Notes: generated by a model from the sequence alone, not told the origin. 56,177 bases of DNA from Brevibacterium picturae (GCF_030453725.1 NZ_JAKDJU010000004.1:1-56177), one strand, 5' to 3'; counted from the stretch's first letter, positions 1-9,426 are shown. A program made the numbers and translations.

Positions 1-1316
1 ACGCCGAACTCAAGCCGAGCATCGACGAGGCATACAAGACCATCGGTGGCCAGGTGACCATCCCCGGCTTCCGCCAGGGCAAGGTCCCTGCTCGAATCAT
101 CGATCAGCGCGTTGGTCGACCTGCAGTGATCCAGGAGGCCGTCAACAACGGTCTTGACGGGTTCTACCGCGAAGCCGTCGAAGAGAACGATCTCAAGCCG
201 CTGGGCCAGCCCGAGGTTGAGATCTCAGAGGTCCCCGGCCTCGACGGCACCGAAGACGGCGACCTGACCTTCACGGTCGAGGTTGACGTTCGCCCGGCGA
301 TCGAACTGCCTGCCTACGACACCATCAGCGTCGAGGTCGACCCGATCGAGGTCACCGATGACGACGTCGATGCCGAACTCGAGCAGCTGCGTACCCGTTT
401 CGGGACCCTGAGCTCCGTTGACCGTCCAGCAGCCAAGGACGACTTCGTGACCCTCGACCTCGTCGCCACCATCGACGGCGAAGAGATCGACACCGCCTCC
501 GACATCTCCTACCAGGTCGGTGCCGGAACCATGCTCGATGGCATGGACGAAGCACTCGACGGACTGTCGGCAGACGAGACCACGACCTTCGAGACCACCT
601 TTGCTGGTGGAGAGCACGCCGGCGAGACCGGTACAGTCTCCATCACGCTCAGCGCGGTCAAGGTTCGCGAACTGCCAGAGGCCGATGATGACTTCGCCCA
701 GCTGGCCAGCGAATTCGACACCATTGATGAGCTGCGTGCGGATCTGCGTGAGCAGGCTGCCAAGCAGAAGGAGACCGACCAGGGTGCGCAGGCACGCGAC
801 AGGGTCCTCGAATCCCTGATCGAGACTCTCGACGTGCCGGTACCTGAAAAGGTCGTCACCGACGAGGTCGAGCGTCACCTCGAGTCCGAGAGCCGCCTGG
901 ACGATGATGAGCACCGCAAGGAGGTCACCGAGGAGACCGAGCGCAACCTGCGCACCCAGTTCATCCTCGACGCGATCGCCGAAGCCGAAGAGGTCGAGGT
1001 GACACAGCCCGAACTCATCGAGTACCTCATCTCTGCTTCACAGCAGTACGGCATGAACCCGAACGAGTTCGCGGAGATGCTCGACAGCTCCGGACAGGTC
1101 AACGCACTGGTCGGAGAGGTCACGCGCCGCAAGGCGCTTGCCGCCGCCCTCGCCGGAGCCGTCGTCAAGGACACCGAAGGCAATGTCGTCGACATGGAGG
1201 AGTTCACCTCTGCTCCTGAGGACGATGCAGCCGAAGAATCTGACGAATCGGCCGAGGGTGCTGACGAGGACGTCATCGAACCCGATGCAGTGACCGAAGG
1301 CGACAAAGCGAACTGA
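1..1316 (+). CDS. tig: Trigger factor (5' partial)
   Basis: Ribosome-associated folding chaperone and peptidyl-prolyl isomerase. The reading frame is open from base 3 at the window edge, so only the extreme N-terminus is missing. The GFRQGKVPARIIDQRVG stretch is the ribosome-binding signature region of trigger factor. It is followed by the FKBP-like PPIase domain (around the DDFVTLDLVATIDG segment) and the helical C-terminal domain. The tail is very acidic (Asp/Glu-rich, last 40 residues), which is common in actinobacterial trigger factors. It lies directly upstream of clpP1P2-clpX, the conserved actinobacterial order, and is closed by a strong hairpin at 1351-1380. Confidence 0.97.
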   Translation, partial: AELKPSIDEAYKTIGGQVTIPGFRQGKVPARIIDQRVGRPAVIQEAVNNGLDGFYREAVEENDLKPLGQPEVEISEVPGLDGTEDGDLTFTVEVDVRPAIELPAYDTISVEVDPIEVTDDDVDAELEQLRTRFGTLSSVDRPAAKDDFVTLDLVATIDGEEIDTASDISYQVGAGTMLDGMDEALDGLSADETTTFETTFAGGEHAGETGTVSITLSAVKVRELPEADDDFAQLASEFDTIDELRADLREQAAKQKETDQGAQARDRVLESLIETLDVPVPEKVVTDEVERHLESESRLDDDEHRKEVTEETERNLRTQFILDAIAEAEEVEVTQPELIEYLISASQQYGMNPNEFAEMLDSSGQVNALVGEVTRRKALAAALAGAVVKDTEGNVVDMEEFTSAPEDDAAEESDESAEGADEDVIEPDAVTEGDKAN

Positions 1317-1350
1317 CCTCGGTCCGCCTCGGCGGTGAGAAATCAGTGAA

Positions 1351-1380
1351 CGGTGGGCACGGAATATTCCGTGCCCACCG
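1351..1380 (+). terminator. Terminator after tig
   Basis: The 30 bases form a perfect inverted repeat (arms CGGTGGGCACGGAA and its complement, TA/AT at the centre) and are followed by TTT. It sits 35 bases after the tig stop codon, so it probably separates tig from the clpP operon. Confidence 0.85.
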
Positions 1381-1463
1381 TTTCACGTTGACTCTGCAGC
1401 CTGCACCTGGGTGCTTCAACGACCCCGTTCACTCCCAGCAGACGCGAGTGAATCCGATGAACG

Positions 1464-1481
1464 ATCACGCTGATGGCGAAC
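1464..1481 (+). promoter_or_regulatory. Putative ClgR operator upstream of clpP1
   Basis: ATCACGCTGATGGCGAAC fits every position of the corynebacterial ClgR consensus as I remember it (WNNWCGCYNANRGCGWWS), including the CGC-N5-GCG core. ClgR activates clpP1P2 in Streptomyces, Corynebacterium and Mycobacterium. The centre is about 60 bases upstream of the transcription start expected from a TAGAGT -10 at 1521-1526, a normal distance for an activator. No clgR gene is in this window. Confidence 0.65.
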
Positions 1482-1520
1482 ACAGGCGATCCGTCGGACT
1501 AAATTCGACCGATGAGCAGT

Positions 1521-1526
1521 TAGAGT
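1521..1526 (+). promoter_or_regulatory. Candidate -10 of clpP1P2
   Basis: TAGAGT fits the actinobacterial TAnnnT -10 pattern and lies about 40 bases before the clpP1 GTG. No good -35 is visible, which agrees with an activator-dependent promoter (ClgR box at 1464-1481). Confidence 0.4.
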
Positions 1527-1563
1527 CCATATCAAGCCAACCAAAGACCAACAGGAGTGAAAC

Positions 1564-2175
1564 GTGAGCGCACACGAAATGACAGCGCCCGTCGGCCTCG
1601 ACGCCGGTGGGGCAATGGGTCTCGACGACCATATTTTCAACCGTCTGCTCAAAGAGCGGATCATCTGGCTCGGTTCGGAAGTGCGTGACTCCAACGCCAA
1701 CGCGATCTGTGCCCAGATGATGCTGCTGGCAGCAGAGGATCCAGACGCGGACATCTCGCTGTACATCAACTCCCCGGGTGGCTCCGTGACCGCGGGGATG
1801 GCGATCTACGACACCATGCAGTACATCAAGCCAGATGTCTCGACCGTCGCAATGGGAATGGCCGCATCGATGGGACAGTTCCTGCTGTCCTCCGGCGCAC
1901 CCGGTAAACGGTACGCCACCCCTCACGCCCGCATTCTCATGCACCAGCCTCTGGGCGGCATCGGCGGCACAGCCACAGACATCAAGATCCAGGCCGAGCT
2001 CATCCTGCACATGAAGAAGCAGATGGCAGAGCTCACCGCCGAACAGACCGGCAAGACCCTGGAACAGATCCTCAAAGACAACGACCGCGACCACTGGTTC
2101 ACCTCCGAAGAAGCGCTCGAATACGGCTTCATCGACAAGATGGTGGCCCGTTCGTCCGACGTCACCGACAACTGA
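1564..2175 (+). CDS. clpP1: ATP-dependent Clp protease proteolytic subunit ClpP1
   Basis: Serine peptidase subunit that forms the degradation chamber. In actinobacteria ClpP1 and ClpP2 assemble a mixed tetradecamer fed by ClpX or ClpC. The catalytic triad is visible: Ser102 in GMAASMGQ, His127 in LMHQP and Asp176 in the DRDHWF segment. The IYINSPGG-type handle region is also present (LYINSPGGSV, from about residue 67). At 203 aa it has normal length. The GTG start at 1564 is preceded by AGGAG at 1553-1557. clpP2 begins 17 bases downstream, so the two are co-transcribed. Confidence 0.97.
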   Translation: MSAHEMTAPVGLDAGGAMGLDDHIFNRLLKERIIWLGSEVRDSNANAICAQMMLLAAEDPDADISLYINSPGGSVTAGMAIYDTMQYIKPDVSTVAMGMAASMGQFLLSSGAPGKRYATPHARILMHQPLGGIGGTATDIKIQAELILHMKKQMAELTAEQTGKTLEQILKDNDRDHWFTSEEALEYGFIDKMVARSSDVTDN

Positions 2176-2192
2176 GTGGGAGTCAAGGAAGA

Positions 2193-2843
2193 ATGAATTC
2201 AATGAACTTTATGCCTGGGTCCACTGCCGGCAACATGCCGCAGTCCCGCTATGTCATGCCCCAGTTCGAAGAGCGGACTCCCTACGGCTTCAAGCGCCAG
2301 GATCCCTACACGAAGCTCTTCGACGATCGCGTCATCTTCCTGGGTGTCCAGGTTGACGACACGAGTGCCGACGACGTGATGGCCCAGCTGCTGGTCCTCG
2401 AATCGCAGGACCCGGACCGCGACATCACGCTCTACATCAACTCACCCGGTGGCTCGTTCACCGCTATGACGGCCATCTACGACACGATGCAGTACATCAA
2501 GCCGGAGATCCAGACGGTCTGCCTCGGTCAGGCCGCCTCCGCCGCCGCTGTTCTGCTCGCGGCCGGCACCCCGGGCAAGCGTTTGGCTCTGCCCAACGCC
2601 CGCGTCCTCATCCACCAGCCCGCGATGGAGGGCCAGGGTCAGGGACAGGCTTCGGACATCGAGATCCAGGCCGCAGAGGTCTTCCGGATGCGCCAATGGT
2701 TGGAGACGACTCTGTCGGGGCACTCCAACAAGTCTCCGGAGCAGGTCTCCAACGACATCGAACGTGATCTCTTCCTCACCGCCGAACAGGCGAAGGACTA
2801 CGGCCTCGTCGACCAGGTGCTGACCTCTCGCAAGACGGTCTGA
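2193..2843 (+). CDS. clpP2: ATP-dependent Clp protease proteolytic subunit ClpP2
   Basis: Second ClpP paralogue, partner of ClpP1. Using the 2193 start, the triad is Ser116 (GQAASAAAV), His141 (LIHQPA) and Asp192 (ERDLFL). It is 216 aa, with a Met/Gln-rich N-terminal extension longer than that of ClpP1. The start is uncertain. The Shine-Dalgarno AAGGAAG at 2185-2191 is only a base or two from the ATG at 2193, but well spaced for the in-frame ATG at 2202, so the protein may begin at residue 4. Actinobacterial ClpP1 and ClpP2 are usually both needed for activity, which fits the tight pairing here. Confidence 0.97.
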   Translation: MNSMNFMPGSTAGNMPQSRYVMPQFEERTPYGFKRQDPYTKLFDDRVIFLGVQVDDTSADDVMAQLLVLESQDPDRDITLYINSPGGSFTAMTAIYDTMQYIKPEIQTVCLGQAASAAAVLLAAGTPGKRLALPNARVLIHQPAMEGQGQGQASDIEIQAAEVFRMRQWLETTLSGHSNKSPEQVSNDIERDLFLTAEQAKDYGLVDQVLTSRKTV

Positions 2844-2856
2844 GACACACGACCAT

Positions 2857-2898
2857 CTTCGGGTCCGGACAGTTGAATGATGCTGTCCGGGCCCGAAG
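2857..2898 (+). terminator. Hairpin after clpP2
   Basis: The arms at 2857-2872 and 2883-2898 pair over 16 positions with one G-U, around a 10-base loop. There is no clear T-run, so it may terminate weakly or stabilise the clpP1P2 transcript before the separate clpX promoter. The rest of the 2844-3097 gap shows nothing else beyond that promoter. Confidence 0.6.
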
Positions 2899-3034
2899 CG
2901 GTCTGGGCTGCGAAGTTGCCACCGAGTGCGGCGCCGAGTAGTTTGGGCCTTCCCGAGAGCTTGGGTGTGATCGCGTTCTCCGACACACCGAATGACGTTT
3001 CTGGCCGGTCATGTCAGTCTCGTATGGGAAGCTA

Positions 3035-3064
3035 TTGAGGTACAGGAAACACGAGCGGTAGAGT
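3035..3064 (+). promoter_or_regulatory. Candidate clpX promoter
   Basis: TTGAGG (3035-3040), an 18-base spacer and TAGAGT (3059-3064) resemble a primary-sigma promoter ahead of clpX. The -10 is identical to the one proposed for clpP1. Confidence 0.45.
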
Positions 3065-3097
3065 TGGGGCCAGGCGCCCCGGCGGAAGGTTGTGACA

Positions 3098-4384
3098 GTG
3101 GCTCGCAGTGCGGACGGAGCAGACCTGCTCAAATGTAACTTCTGTGGGAAATCACAGAAGCAGGTGCGGAAACTCATCGCCGGACCTGGGGTCTACATCT
3201 GCGATGAATGCATCGGTCTGTGCAACGAGATCATCGAAGAGGAACTCAGCGAAGGCACCTCAGAGCACGCCGAGATCGAACTGCCCAAGCCGCGCGAGAT
3301 CTTCGATTTCCTGCAGGAATACGTCGTTGGTCAGGAGCCTGCGAAGAAGGCTCTGTCCGTTGCCGTGTACAACCACTACAAGCGCATCCGCTCCCTGCAG
3401 GGAGATGAGGAGACAAAGACTCTGGGTTCGGAGGATGCCGAGGTCGAGATCGCGAAATCCAATATCCTCCTCGTGGGGCCCACCGGTTCTGGAAAGACCT
3501 ATCTGGCGCAGTCACTGGCGAAGCGGCTCGATGTTCCCTTCGCCGTTGCCGACGCCACAGCGCTGACCGAAGCAGGTTACGTCGGCGAAGACGTCGAGAA
3601 CATTCTGCTCAAACTCATCCAAGCCGCGGACTTCGACATTCAGAAGGCCGAACACGGCATCATCTACATCGATGAGATCGACAAGATCGCGCGGAAATCG
3701 GAGAACCCCTCGATCACCAGAGACGTCTCCGGTGAAGGCGTGCAGCAGGCGCTGTTGAAAATCATCGAGGGAACCCAGGCCTCCGTCCCGCCGCAGGGCG
3801 GCCGCAAGCACCCACACCAGGACTTCCTGCAGATCGATACCACGAATGTGCTCTTCATCGTCGCGGGCGCCTTTGCAGGTATGGAAGAGATCGTCGCCGG
3901 CCGCAAGGGCAAACACGGCATCGGATTCGGAGCACTCCTGCAGTCGAAGAACGACGAAGAGGACCTCTACGCCGATATCCTCCCGGAAGATCTCCTGAAG
4001 TTCGGGCTGATCCCTGAGTTCATCGGACGTGTTCCGGTTCTGGCCACAGTTTCCACGCTCGATCGTGCGGCACTGATCTCGATTCTCACCGAACCGAAGA
4101 ACGCCTTGGTCAAGCAATACCAGCGCATGTTCGAGTTCGACAACGTCGAACTCAAGTTCGAGACCGATGCGCTCGAGGCGATTTCGGACCTCGCGTTGCT
4201 GCGGGGGACCGGGGCACGGGGACTGCGGTCCATCCTGGAAGAGGTCCTGCAGTCGGTCATGTTCGATGTTCCCTCGCGAGAGGACATCGCCGAGGTGGTC
4301 GTGACCAAGGATGTCGTGGACAAGAATGTGGCCCCCACACTGGTGCCGCGCGAACAGTCACGGACGTCCAAGAAGTCGGCCTGA
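3098..4384 (+). CDS. clpX: ATP-dependent Clp protease ATP-binding subunit ClpX
   Basis: AAA+ unfoldase that recognises substrates and feeds them to ClpP1P2. The N-terminal zinc-binding domain has four cysteines (CNFC and CDEC). It is followed by Walker A GPTGSGKT, Walker B IIYIDEID, and the C-terminal small domain with the GARGLRS sensor 2 arginine. I chose the GTG at 3098 (protein begins M-A-R-S-A-D-G) over the GTG at 3092. GGAAGG at 3084-3089 is spaced 8 bases from it, and actinobacterial ClpX typically begins MAR. It has its own candidate promoter and is followed 13 bases later by an MFS gene. Confidence 0.97.
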   Translation: MARSADGADLLKCNFCGKSQKQVRKLIAGPGVYICDECIGLCNEIIEEELSEGTSEHAEIELPKPREIFDFLQEYVVGQEPAKKALSVAVYNHYKRIRSLQGDEETKTLGSEDAEVEIAKSNILLVGPTGSGKTYLAQSLAKRLDVPFAVADATALTEAGYVGEDVENILLKLIQAADFDIQKAEHGIIYIDEIDKIARKSENPSITRDVSGEGVQQALLKIIEGTQASVPPQGGRKHPHQDFLQIDTTNVLFIVAGAFAGMEEIVAGRKGKHGIGFGALLQSKNDEEDLYADILPEDLLKFGLIPEFIGRVPVLATVSTLDRAALISILTEPKNALVKQYQRMFEFDNVELKFETDALEAISDLALLRGTGARGLRSILEEVLQSVMFDVPSREDIAEVVVTKDVVDKNVAPTLVPREQSRTSKKSA

Positions 4385-4397
4385 CATGCCTGCGTAG

Positions 4398-5687
4398 ATG
4401 AGGCTGTTCGCGGATACCAGACCCCTCAGATACGCCGACTTTCGCCGGCTCTGGTCGGCCAACATCGTCACTGTCATCGGTGCCCAGATGACTGTCGTCG
4501 CCATTCCGGCACAGATCTACCACATCACCGGGTCCTCCGGCTACGTGGGCCTCAGCGGCATCTTCGGACTGATTCCGCTCGTCGTGTTCGGTCTGTGGGG
4601 TGGCTCCCTGGCCGATGTCATCGACCGGCGCAAGCTGCTCATCATCTCCACGGTCGGTCTCATAGGTGCCAGTGCCCTGCTGGCTGTCATCGCAGTCATG
4701 GAGCTGGGCAACGTGTGGCTGCTGCTCTCGGTGTTCTCACTCCAACAGGCCTTCTTCGGCCTCAACCAGCCGGCCAAAGGCGCCCTTCTTCCGACCATCA
4801 TTCCACTCGAGCTCCTCCCCGCCGCCAATTCCCTCAATATGACGGTCATGACCTTGGGTGCGGTGGCGGGCCCGGTCATCGGCGGTGCGCTGATCCCGGT
4901 CTTCGGCTACCAAATGCTCTACATCCTCGACGCACTGTTCCTGGCCACCACCCTCTACGCTGTGCTGAGGCTGCCTGCACTGGTGCCTCGGAAACAGCCC
5001 GATACACGGTCCGGTCTCAAAGGGGTCATCGACGGCTTCCGTTACCTGGGAACGAACACCGTCGTCATGGTTTCCCTGCTCGTCGACGTCATCGCCATGG
5101 TCTTCGGGATGCCGAGGGCGCTGTTCCCACAGATCGCCACCGAAACCTTCGGAGGCCCTCCGTCCGGCGGCATCGTCTTCTCACTGCTCTTCGCATCTCT
5201 GGCGGCGGGCAGCGCGCTGGCAGGAATCTTCTCGGGTTGGGTCTCACGCGTCGAACGGCAGGGCCTGGCCGTGATCATAGCGATCCTCGTCTGGGGTTCG
5301 GCCATGACACTGTTCGGGCTGTCCCTGGAGTTCGCCTCTGGGTTCTGGACGGCAGCGCTCATCGTGGCGCTGATCGGTCTGGCCATGGGCGGTGGTGCAG
5401 ACATCATCTCCTCCGCCTTCCGGTCCACGATGCTGCAGGAAGCCGCCAGCGATGACATGCGTGGGCGCATGCAGGGCGTATTCATCGTCGTGGTCGCGGG
5501 TGGTCCGCGCATCGCAGATGTGCTGCACGGAACCGTCGCGGAGGTCACGACCACAGCCATCGCCACCGTCGGAGGAGGCCTCATCGTCATCGTGCTCGTC
5601 ATCGCCTGTGCACTGATCTTCCCGACGTTCCGCCGGTACCGCGTGGATCGCGGGGGAGCGAACCGGTCACGGACACCCGTGACCTGA
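4398..5687 (+). CDS. MFS transporter, EntS/MFS_3-like exporter
   Basis: Major facilitator with about 12 predicted membrane helices and 429 aa. The N-terminal RPLRYADFRRLWSANIVTVIG segment and the GGSLADVIDRRKLL loop between helices 2 and 3 are typical of the enterobactin-exporter-like MFS_3 group, whose members export siderophores or drugs. The substrate cannot be read from sequence. It starts 13 bases after clpX without an obvious ribosome-binding site, suggesting translational coupling. The 3' end faces the AIM24 gene across a bidirectional terminator. Confidence 0.85.
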   Translation: MRLFADTRPLRYADFRRLWSANIVTVIGAQMTVVAIPAQIYHITGSSGYVGLSGIFGLIPLVVFGLWGGSLADVIDRRKLLIISTVGLIGASALLAVIAVMELGNVWLLLSVFSLQQAFFGLNQPAKGALLPTIIPLELLPAANSLNMTVMTLGAVAGPVIGGALIPVFGYQMLYILDALFLATTLYAVLRLPALVPRKQPDTRSGLKGVIDGFRYLGTNTVVMVSLLVDVIAMVFGMPRALFPQIATETFGGPPSGGIVFSLLFASLAAGSALAGIFSGWVSRVERQGLAVIIAILVWGSAMTLFGLSLEFASGFWTAALIVALIGLAMGGGADIISSAFRSTMLQEAASDDMRGRMQGVFIVVVAGGPRIADVLHGTVAEVTTTAIATVGGGLIVIVLVIACALIFPTFRRYRVDRGGANRSRTPVT

Positions 5688-5717
5688 GCTCCAGCACAGC
5701 GCAACGCGGCCGAGGCA

Positions 5718-5758
5718 AGCCCGAGACGATCCGGTATATCATCGGGGCGTCTCGGGCT
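5718..5758. terminator. Bidirectional terminator between MFS and AIM24 genes
   Basis: AGCCCGAGACG at 5718-5728 and its exact complement at 5748-5758 form an 11-bp stem with a 19-base loop between convergent genes. Confidence 0.65.
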
Positions 5759-5812
5759 CGACATGCGCAGATGCTGGAACACTCTGTGCCAGAGTGCCTC
5801 AACCTGATCGGG

Positions 5813-6502
5813 CTAGGCTTGGGCGGAGTACACGGCGTTCTCAGCAGGCTGGACGACGACGAAGCCGGGACCGTGGAAGGCAAGCTGAACGGATTCCCCT
5901 GAGCCGCGCCCGAAGAAGGTCCCCACGCTGACGTCGGTCTTGATCTGCGGTGCCAGAGCCGAAGACCAGCACACGGCCGACTGCGGGTCGACGAAGGTCG
6001 GCTGCTGCGAGCAGTCGAGGACCATGGGGGAACCCTTGCAGCAGATGGCGGCAGTGCCCACACCGTTGAGCTCGAGGTTGAACAGTCCGGAGCCGCTGAC
6101 CATGGCACCGACTCCGCCCTTGATCCTTTTGATCTCCCAGTTGAGGGCGTCGTCGAAGGCCAACAGGTTCGACGTGTTGACCGTCAGCGCATCCTGTTGT
6201 CCCTCCAACGACATCATGAAGATGTTCGATGCCTCGCGAGCGAAGAACACTTCGCCGTGGCCTTCAGCCTTCATGACGTTGCCGCCCTCACCCGTGGCGG
6301 CCTTCTTCATGAACTGTCCGACCGATTTCGAACCCTGGTGTGTGAACTGGACGTCGCCCTGGTAGGCGACCATGGCACCCTTCGTCGCGATCATGGGTGC
6401 GTTGGGGGTGATCACGGTACGCAGCATCTTGTTCGATTGCAGAGTCCAGCGTTCCTGGTTCTGGATCTCCGCATTCCGCTGCGAAAACAGTTCACTTCTC
6501 AT
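5813..6502 (-). CDS. AIM24 family protein
   Basis: 229 aa, no signal peptide or membrane helix. The protein is beta-rich with glycine-spaced strands (GSGLFNLELNGVG, FVVVQPAENAVY), the pattern of the AIM24/DUF124 fold of bacteria and mitochondria. The biochemical role of bacterial members is unknown; the yeast protein supports mitochondrial inner-membrane organisation. AAAGG about 10 bases upstream supports the ATG at 6502. It is read in the same direction as valS but separated from it by a strong hairpin. Confidence 0.8.
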   Translation of the reverse strand: MRSELFSQRNAEIQNQERWTLQSNKMLRTVITPNAPMIATKGAMVAYQGDVQFTHQGSKSVGQFMKKAATGEGGNVMKAEGHGEVFFAREASNIFMMSLEGQQDALTVNTSNLLAFDDALNWEIKRIKGGVGAMVSGSGLFNLELNGVGTAAICCKGSPMVLDCSQQPTFVDPQSAVCWSSALAPQIKTDVSVGTFFGRGSGESVQLAFHGPGFVVVQPAENAVYSAQA

Positions 6503-6584
6503 AGTTCAAGGGCCTTTCATCCGTGAAGAAGTCCGATACTCCTTCAGCTGTCGAATCCATCGTATGTTCCCAGGCCCTCAAAGG

Positions 6585-6626
6585 CCCGGAGATTTCTGTT
6601 CTGATCCTGGAACAGAAATCTCCGGG
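6585..6626 (-). terminator. Terminator after valS
   Basis: CCCGGAGATTTCTGTT at 6585-6600 and its exact complement at 6611-6626 make a 16-bp perfect stem with a 10-base loop. It lies just past the valS stop codon and is followed on the minus strand by CCTTT. Confidence 0.75.
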
Positions 6627-6642
6627 AACGCGACGTGCGTGC

Positions 6643-9288
6643 TCAGTCCTGAGCGACGAAGTCGATGGCGGCAACCGTGATCTCTTCGCCCTTGTCCTCC
6701 GTGTCGAGATGCTGAACGCGTCCCGCAGCAGTCAAGTCGGCATGGGCGCTCTCGATCGCGGCAACGACAGGGGCCGGAGCATGAATGGTGAGGCTGCGCA
6801 CCTGCGTCTTCTGGGAGACCTTCGCCTCGGTCTTCACCCGTCGGATCTCGGTGAGCACAGAGGCGACAGTGGCCAGCAGCTCGGGATCCACAGACGAACC
6901 AGGCTGTGTCAGCTGCTCGTCTCCTGGCCATGGTGACCTGTGCACAGATCCCGTCCGCCACCACGACCAGACCTCTTCGGTCACGAAGGGCATGATCGGA
7001 GCGAACAGGCGCAGCAGCACGTCGAGAGCAGTCGCGAGTGTGACATGGGCAGAGAGCTGGTCATCGTCGCCCGTGGAACCGTACGAGCGGTCCTTGACGA
7101 GTTCGACATAGTCGTCGGTGAACTCCCAGAAGAAGCTCTCCGCGGCACGCAGAGCGTGCGCATAGTCATAGGCCGCCATATGCGCCGAAGCGGTCTCGAC
7201 CACATCGGCGAGCTTCTTCAGCAACGCCCGATCGAGATCATGGGTCACCGATCCGAGCTGACCGACAAGACCGGAATGCACACCCTGAGCCAGCGCGAAC
7301 TTCGACGCGTTGAGCAGCTTCATAGCCAAACGGCGACCGATCTGCATCTGCGTCACGTCATAGGCCGTGTCGGCGCCGAGCTTGGCGCTGGCGGCCCAAT
7401 AGCGCACCGCGTCGGGACCGAATCCCGGCTTCGCTTCGCCGAGGATGTCCGAAGGGACGACGACATTGCCCTTCGACTTCGACATCTTCTTGCGATCCGG
7501 GTCGAGGATCCACCCGGAGAGGCCGGCATGCTTCCAGGGCGCAGCATCATTGAGCGAGTTCGCCCGGACGACCGTCGAGAACAGCCAGGTGCGGATGATG
7601 TCATGGCCCTGAGGGCGCAGATCGAAGGGAAAGACCTTCGAGAAGAAGTCTTCGTCGCGGCTCCAACCACCCAGCAGCTGCGGGGTCAGAGATGAGGTCG
7701 CCCAGGTGTCGAGGACATCCGGATCGGCCGAAAAACCACCGGGGACGTCACGTTGGTCGGCGGTGAAGCCCGCCGGAACCTCGGCGATGGGGTCGGTCGG
7801 AAGGGACTCGGGGATGATCGGATCCGAGTAATCGGGCTCTCCAGCCGAATCCAAGCGATACCACAGTGGAATCGGGACACCGAAGTAGCGCTGTCGCGAG
7901 ACCAACCAGTCGCCGTTGAGATTCTCCACCCAGTTCTCGTACCGGGAGCGCATGAACGCCGGATGCCACTCGATCTCGCGTCCGCGTGCGATGAGGGCGT
8001 CGCGGAGTTCGGCCGAACGACCGCCGTTGCGGATGTACCACTGGCGCGATGTGACGACTTCGAGGGGTTTGTCGCCCTTCTCATAGAACGGCACAGGGTG
8101 GGTGATGGCTTCGATGTCGCCGATGAGATCACCGGACTCGGAGAGCATCTCGGCGATCTCCTTGCGAGCGGTGAACGTTGTCTTTCCCGCCAGCTTCTCG
8201 TAGTTGGCGACGGCATCTGCCTTCGGCGACGCCGCGATCCAATCGGGGACCTCGAGATTGAGTCGACCGCCGCGGTTGATGACCGCGCGCGTCGGCAGGT
8301 CGAGCTCACGCCACCAGGTGACGTCGGTGAGGTCGCCGAAGGTGCACACCATGGCAATGCCGGTGCCCTTGTCCGACTTCGCGAGCTCGTGGGCGCGAAC
8401 GTCGACACTGACTCCGAACAGAGGTGAGACGACCGTGGTTCCGAAGTGGGAGGTGTAACGCTCATCTGCGGGATGAGCCACGAGTGCCACAACGGCCGGG
8501 ATCAGCTCCGGACGGGAGGTGAGGATCACGAGTGGTTCCGCCGAGGTGTCGGCGAGGCCGTCGGCATCTTCAGGGTAGAAGTTCACCTTGTGGTAGGCGC
8601 CGTCCTTCTCACGATCTTCGAGCTCGGCCTGCGCGACGGCAGTGCCGAAGGTGACGTCCCACATCGTCGGAGCATCCTGAGAGTAGGCATGACCGTTCGC
8701 CAGATCGGTGAGGAAGGCCTTCTGGCTGACGGAACGGGAGGTGTCATCGATGGTGCGGTAGGTATAGTTCCAATCCACGGACAGGCCCGTGGAGCGGAAG
8801 AGATCTTCGAAGACGTGCTCGTCCTCAGCCGAAAGCGTCTCGCAGAGTTCGATGAAGTTCTGGCGTGAGATCTTGACGAAGTCACGTGAGTTCTTCGCAG
8901 GCTTCGCCGGCGGCTCGAAGTTCGGATCGTAGCTCTGGGTGGGGTCGCAGGTGACCCCGTAGTAGTTCTGGACCCGCCGTTCCGTGGGCAGCCCATTGTC
9001 ATCCCAGCCCAGGGGGTAGAACACGTTCTTGCCCTGCATGCGCTGATACCGGGCGATGATGTCGGTCTGAGTGTAGGAGAAGACGTGCCCGACGTGCAGC
9101 GACCCCGAGGCCGTGGGCGGGGGAGTGTCGATCGAATAGACCTGCTCGCGATTCGTATCGACGTCGAAGGCATAGACCCCGTTGTCGCTCCACGCGGCGT
9201 CCCATTTGTCCCGAAGTCCCTCAAGAGCCGGCTTGTCCGGCAGGTTCACTGACTCGTGCGTCGAGTCCGAAAAGGCAGGTGTGTTCAT
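6643..9288 (-). CDS. valS: Valine--tRNA ligase, archaeal/Rickettsia-like type
   Basis: Class I aminoacyl-tRNA synthetase that charges tRNA-Val. The HIGH motif is in PPPTASGSLHVGHV and the KMSKS motif is in KKMSKSKGN. An editing domain lies between them, and a C-terminal anticodon-binding domain is present. The segment GWDDNGLPTERRVQN replaces the usual bacterial GTDHAGIATQ. This marks the archaeal-like subtype known from Rickettsia and many Micrococcales. The start is uncertain: ATG 9288 is given here; a GTG at 9306 is also in frame, and neither has a good ribosome-binding site. Length 881 aa. No T-box is visible upstream. Confidence 0.95.
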   Translation of the reverse strand: MNTPAFSDSTHESVNLPDKPALEGLRDKWDAAWSDNGVYAFDVDTNREQVYSIDTPPPTASGSLHVGHVFSYTQTDIIARYQRMQGKNVFYPLGWDDNGLPTERRVQNYYGVTCDPTQSYDPNFEPPAKPAKNSRDFVKISRQNFIELCETLSAEDEHVFEDLFRSTGLSVDWNYTYRTIDDTSRSVSQKAFLTDLANGHAYSQDAPTMWDVTFGTAVAQAELEDREKDGAYHKVNFYPEDADGLADTSAEPLVILTSRPELIPAVVALVAHPADERYTSHFGTTVVSPLFGVSVDVRAHELAKSDKGTGIAMVCTFGDLTDVTWWRELDLPTRAVINRGGRLNLEVPDWIAASPKADAVANYEKLAGKTTFTARKEIAEMLSESGDLIGDIEAITHPVPFYEKGDKPLEVVTSRQWYIRNGGRSAELRDALIARGREIEWHPAFMRSRYENWVENLNGDWLVSRQRYFGVPIPLWYRLDSAGEPDYSDPIIPESLPTDPIAEVPAGFTADQRDVPGGFSADPDVLDTWATSSLTPQLLGGWSRDEDFFSKVFPFDLRPQGHDIIRTWLFSTVVRANSLNDAAPWKHAGLSGWILDPDRKKMSKSKGNVVVPSDILGEAKPGFGPDAVRYWAASAKLGADTAYDVTQMQIGRRLAMKLLNASKFALAQGVHSGLVGQLGSVTHDLDRALLKKLADVVETASAHMAAYDYAHALRAAESFFWEFTDDYVELVKDRSYGSTGDDDQLSAHVTLATALDVLLRLFAPIMPFVTEEVWSWWRTGSVHRSPWPGDEQLTQPGSSVDPELLATVASVLTEIRRVKTEAKVSQKTQVRSLTIHAPAPVVAAIESAHADLTAAGRVQHLDTEDKGEEITVAAIDFVAQD

Positions 9289-9426
9289 AGTTGCTGATTT
9301 TCTCACCCGGGAGGGCTGGGGCCAAACCGATCACATCTCGTGAGCGTACTTCGGTGCTGAGGCCGGAGGACACACGCTGAACGGAGTGTGAGACGCATCA
9401 GTGATCGACAATGAGAATATTGAGCC

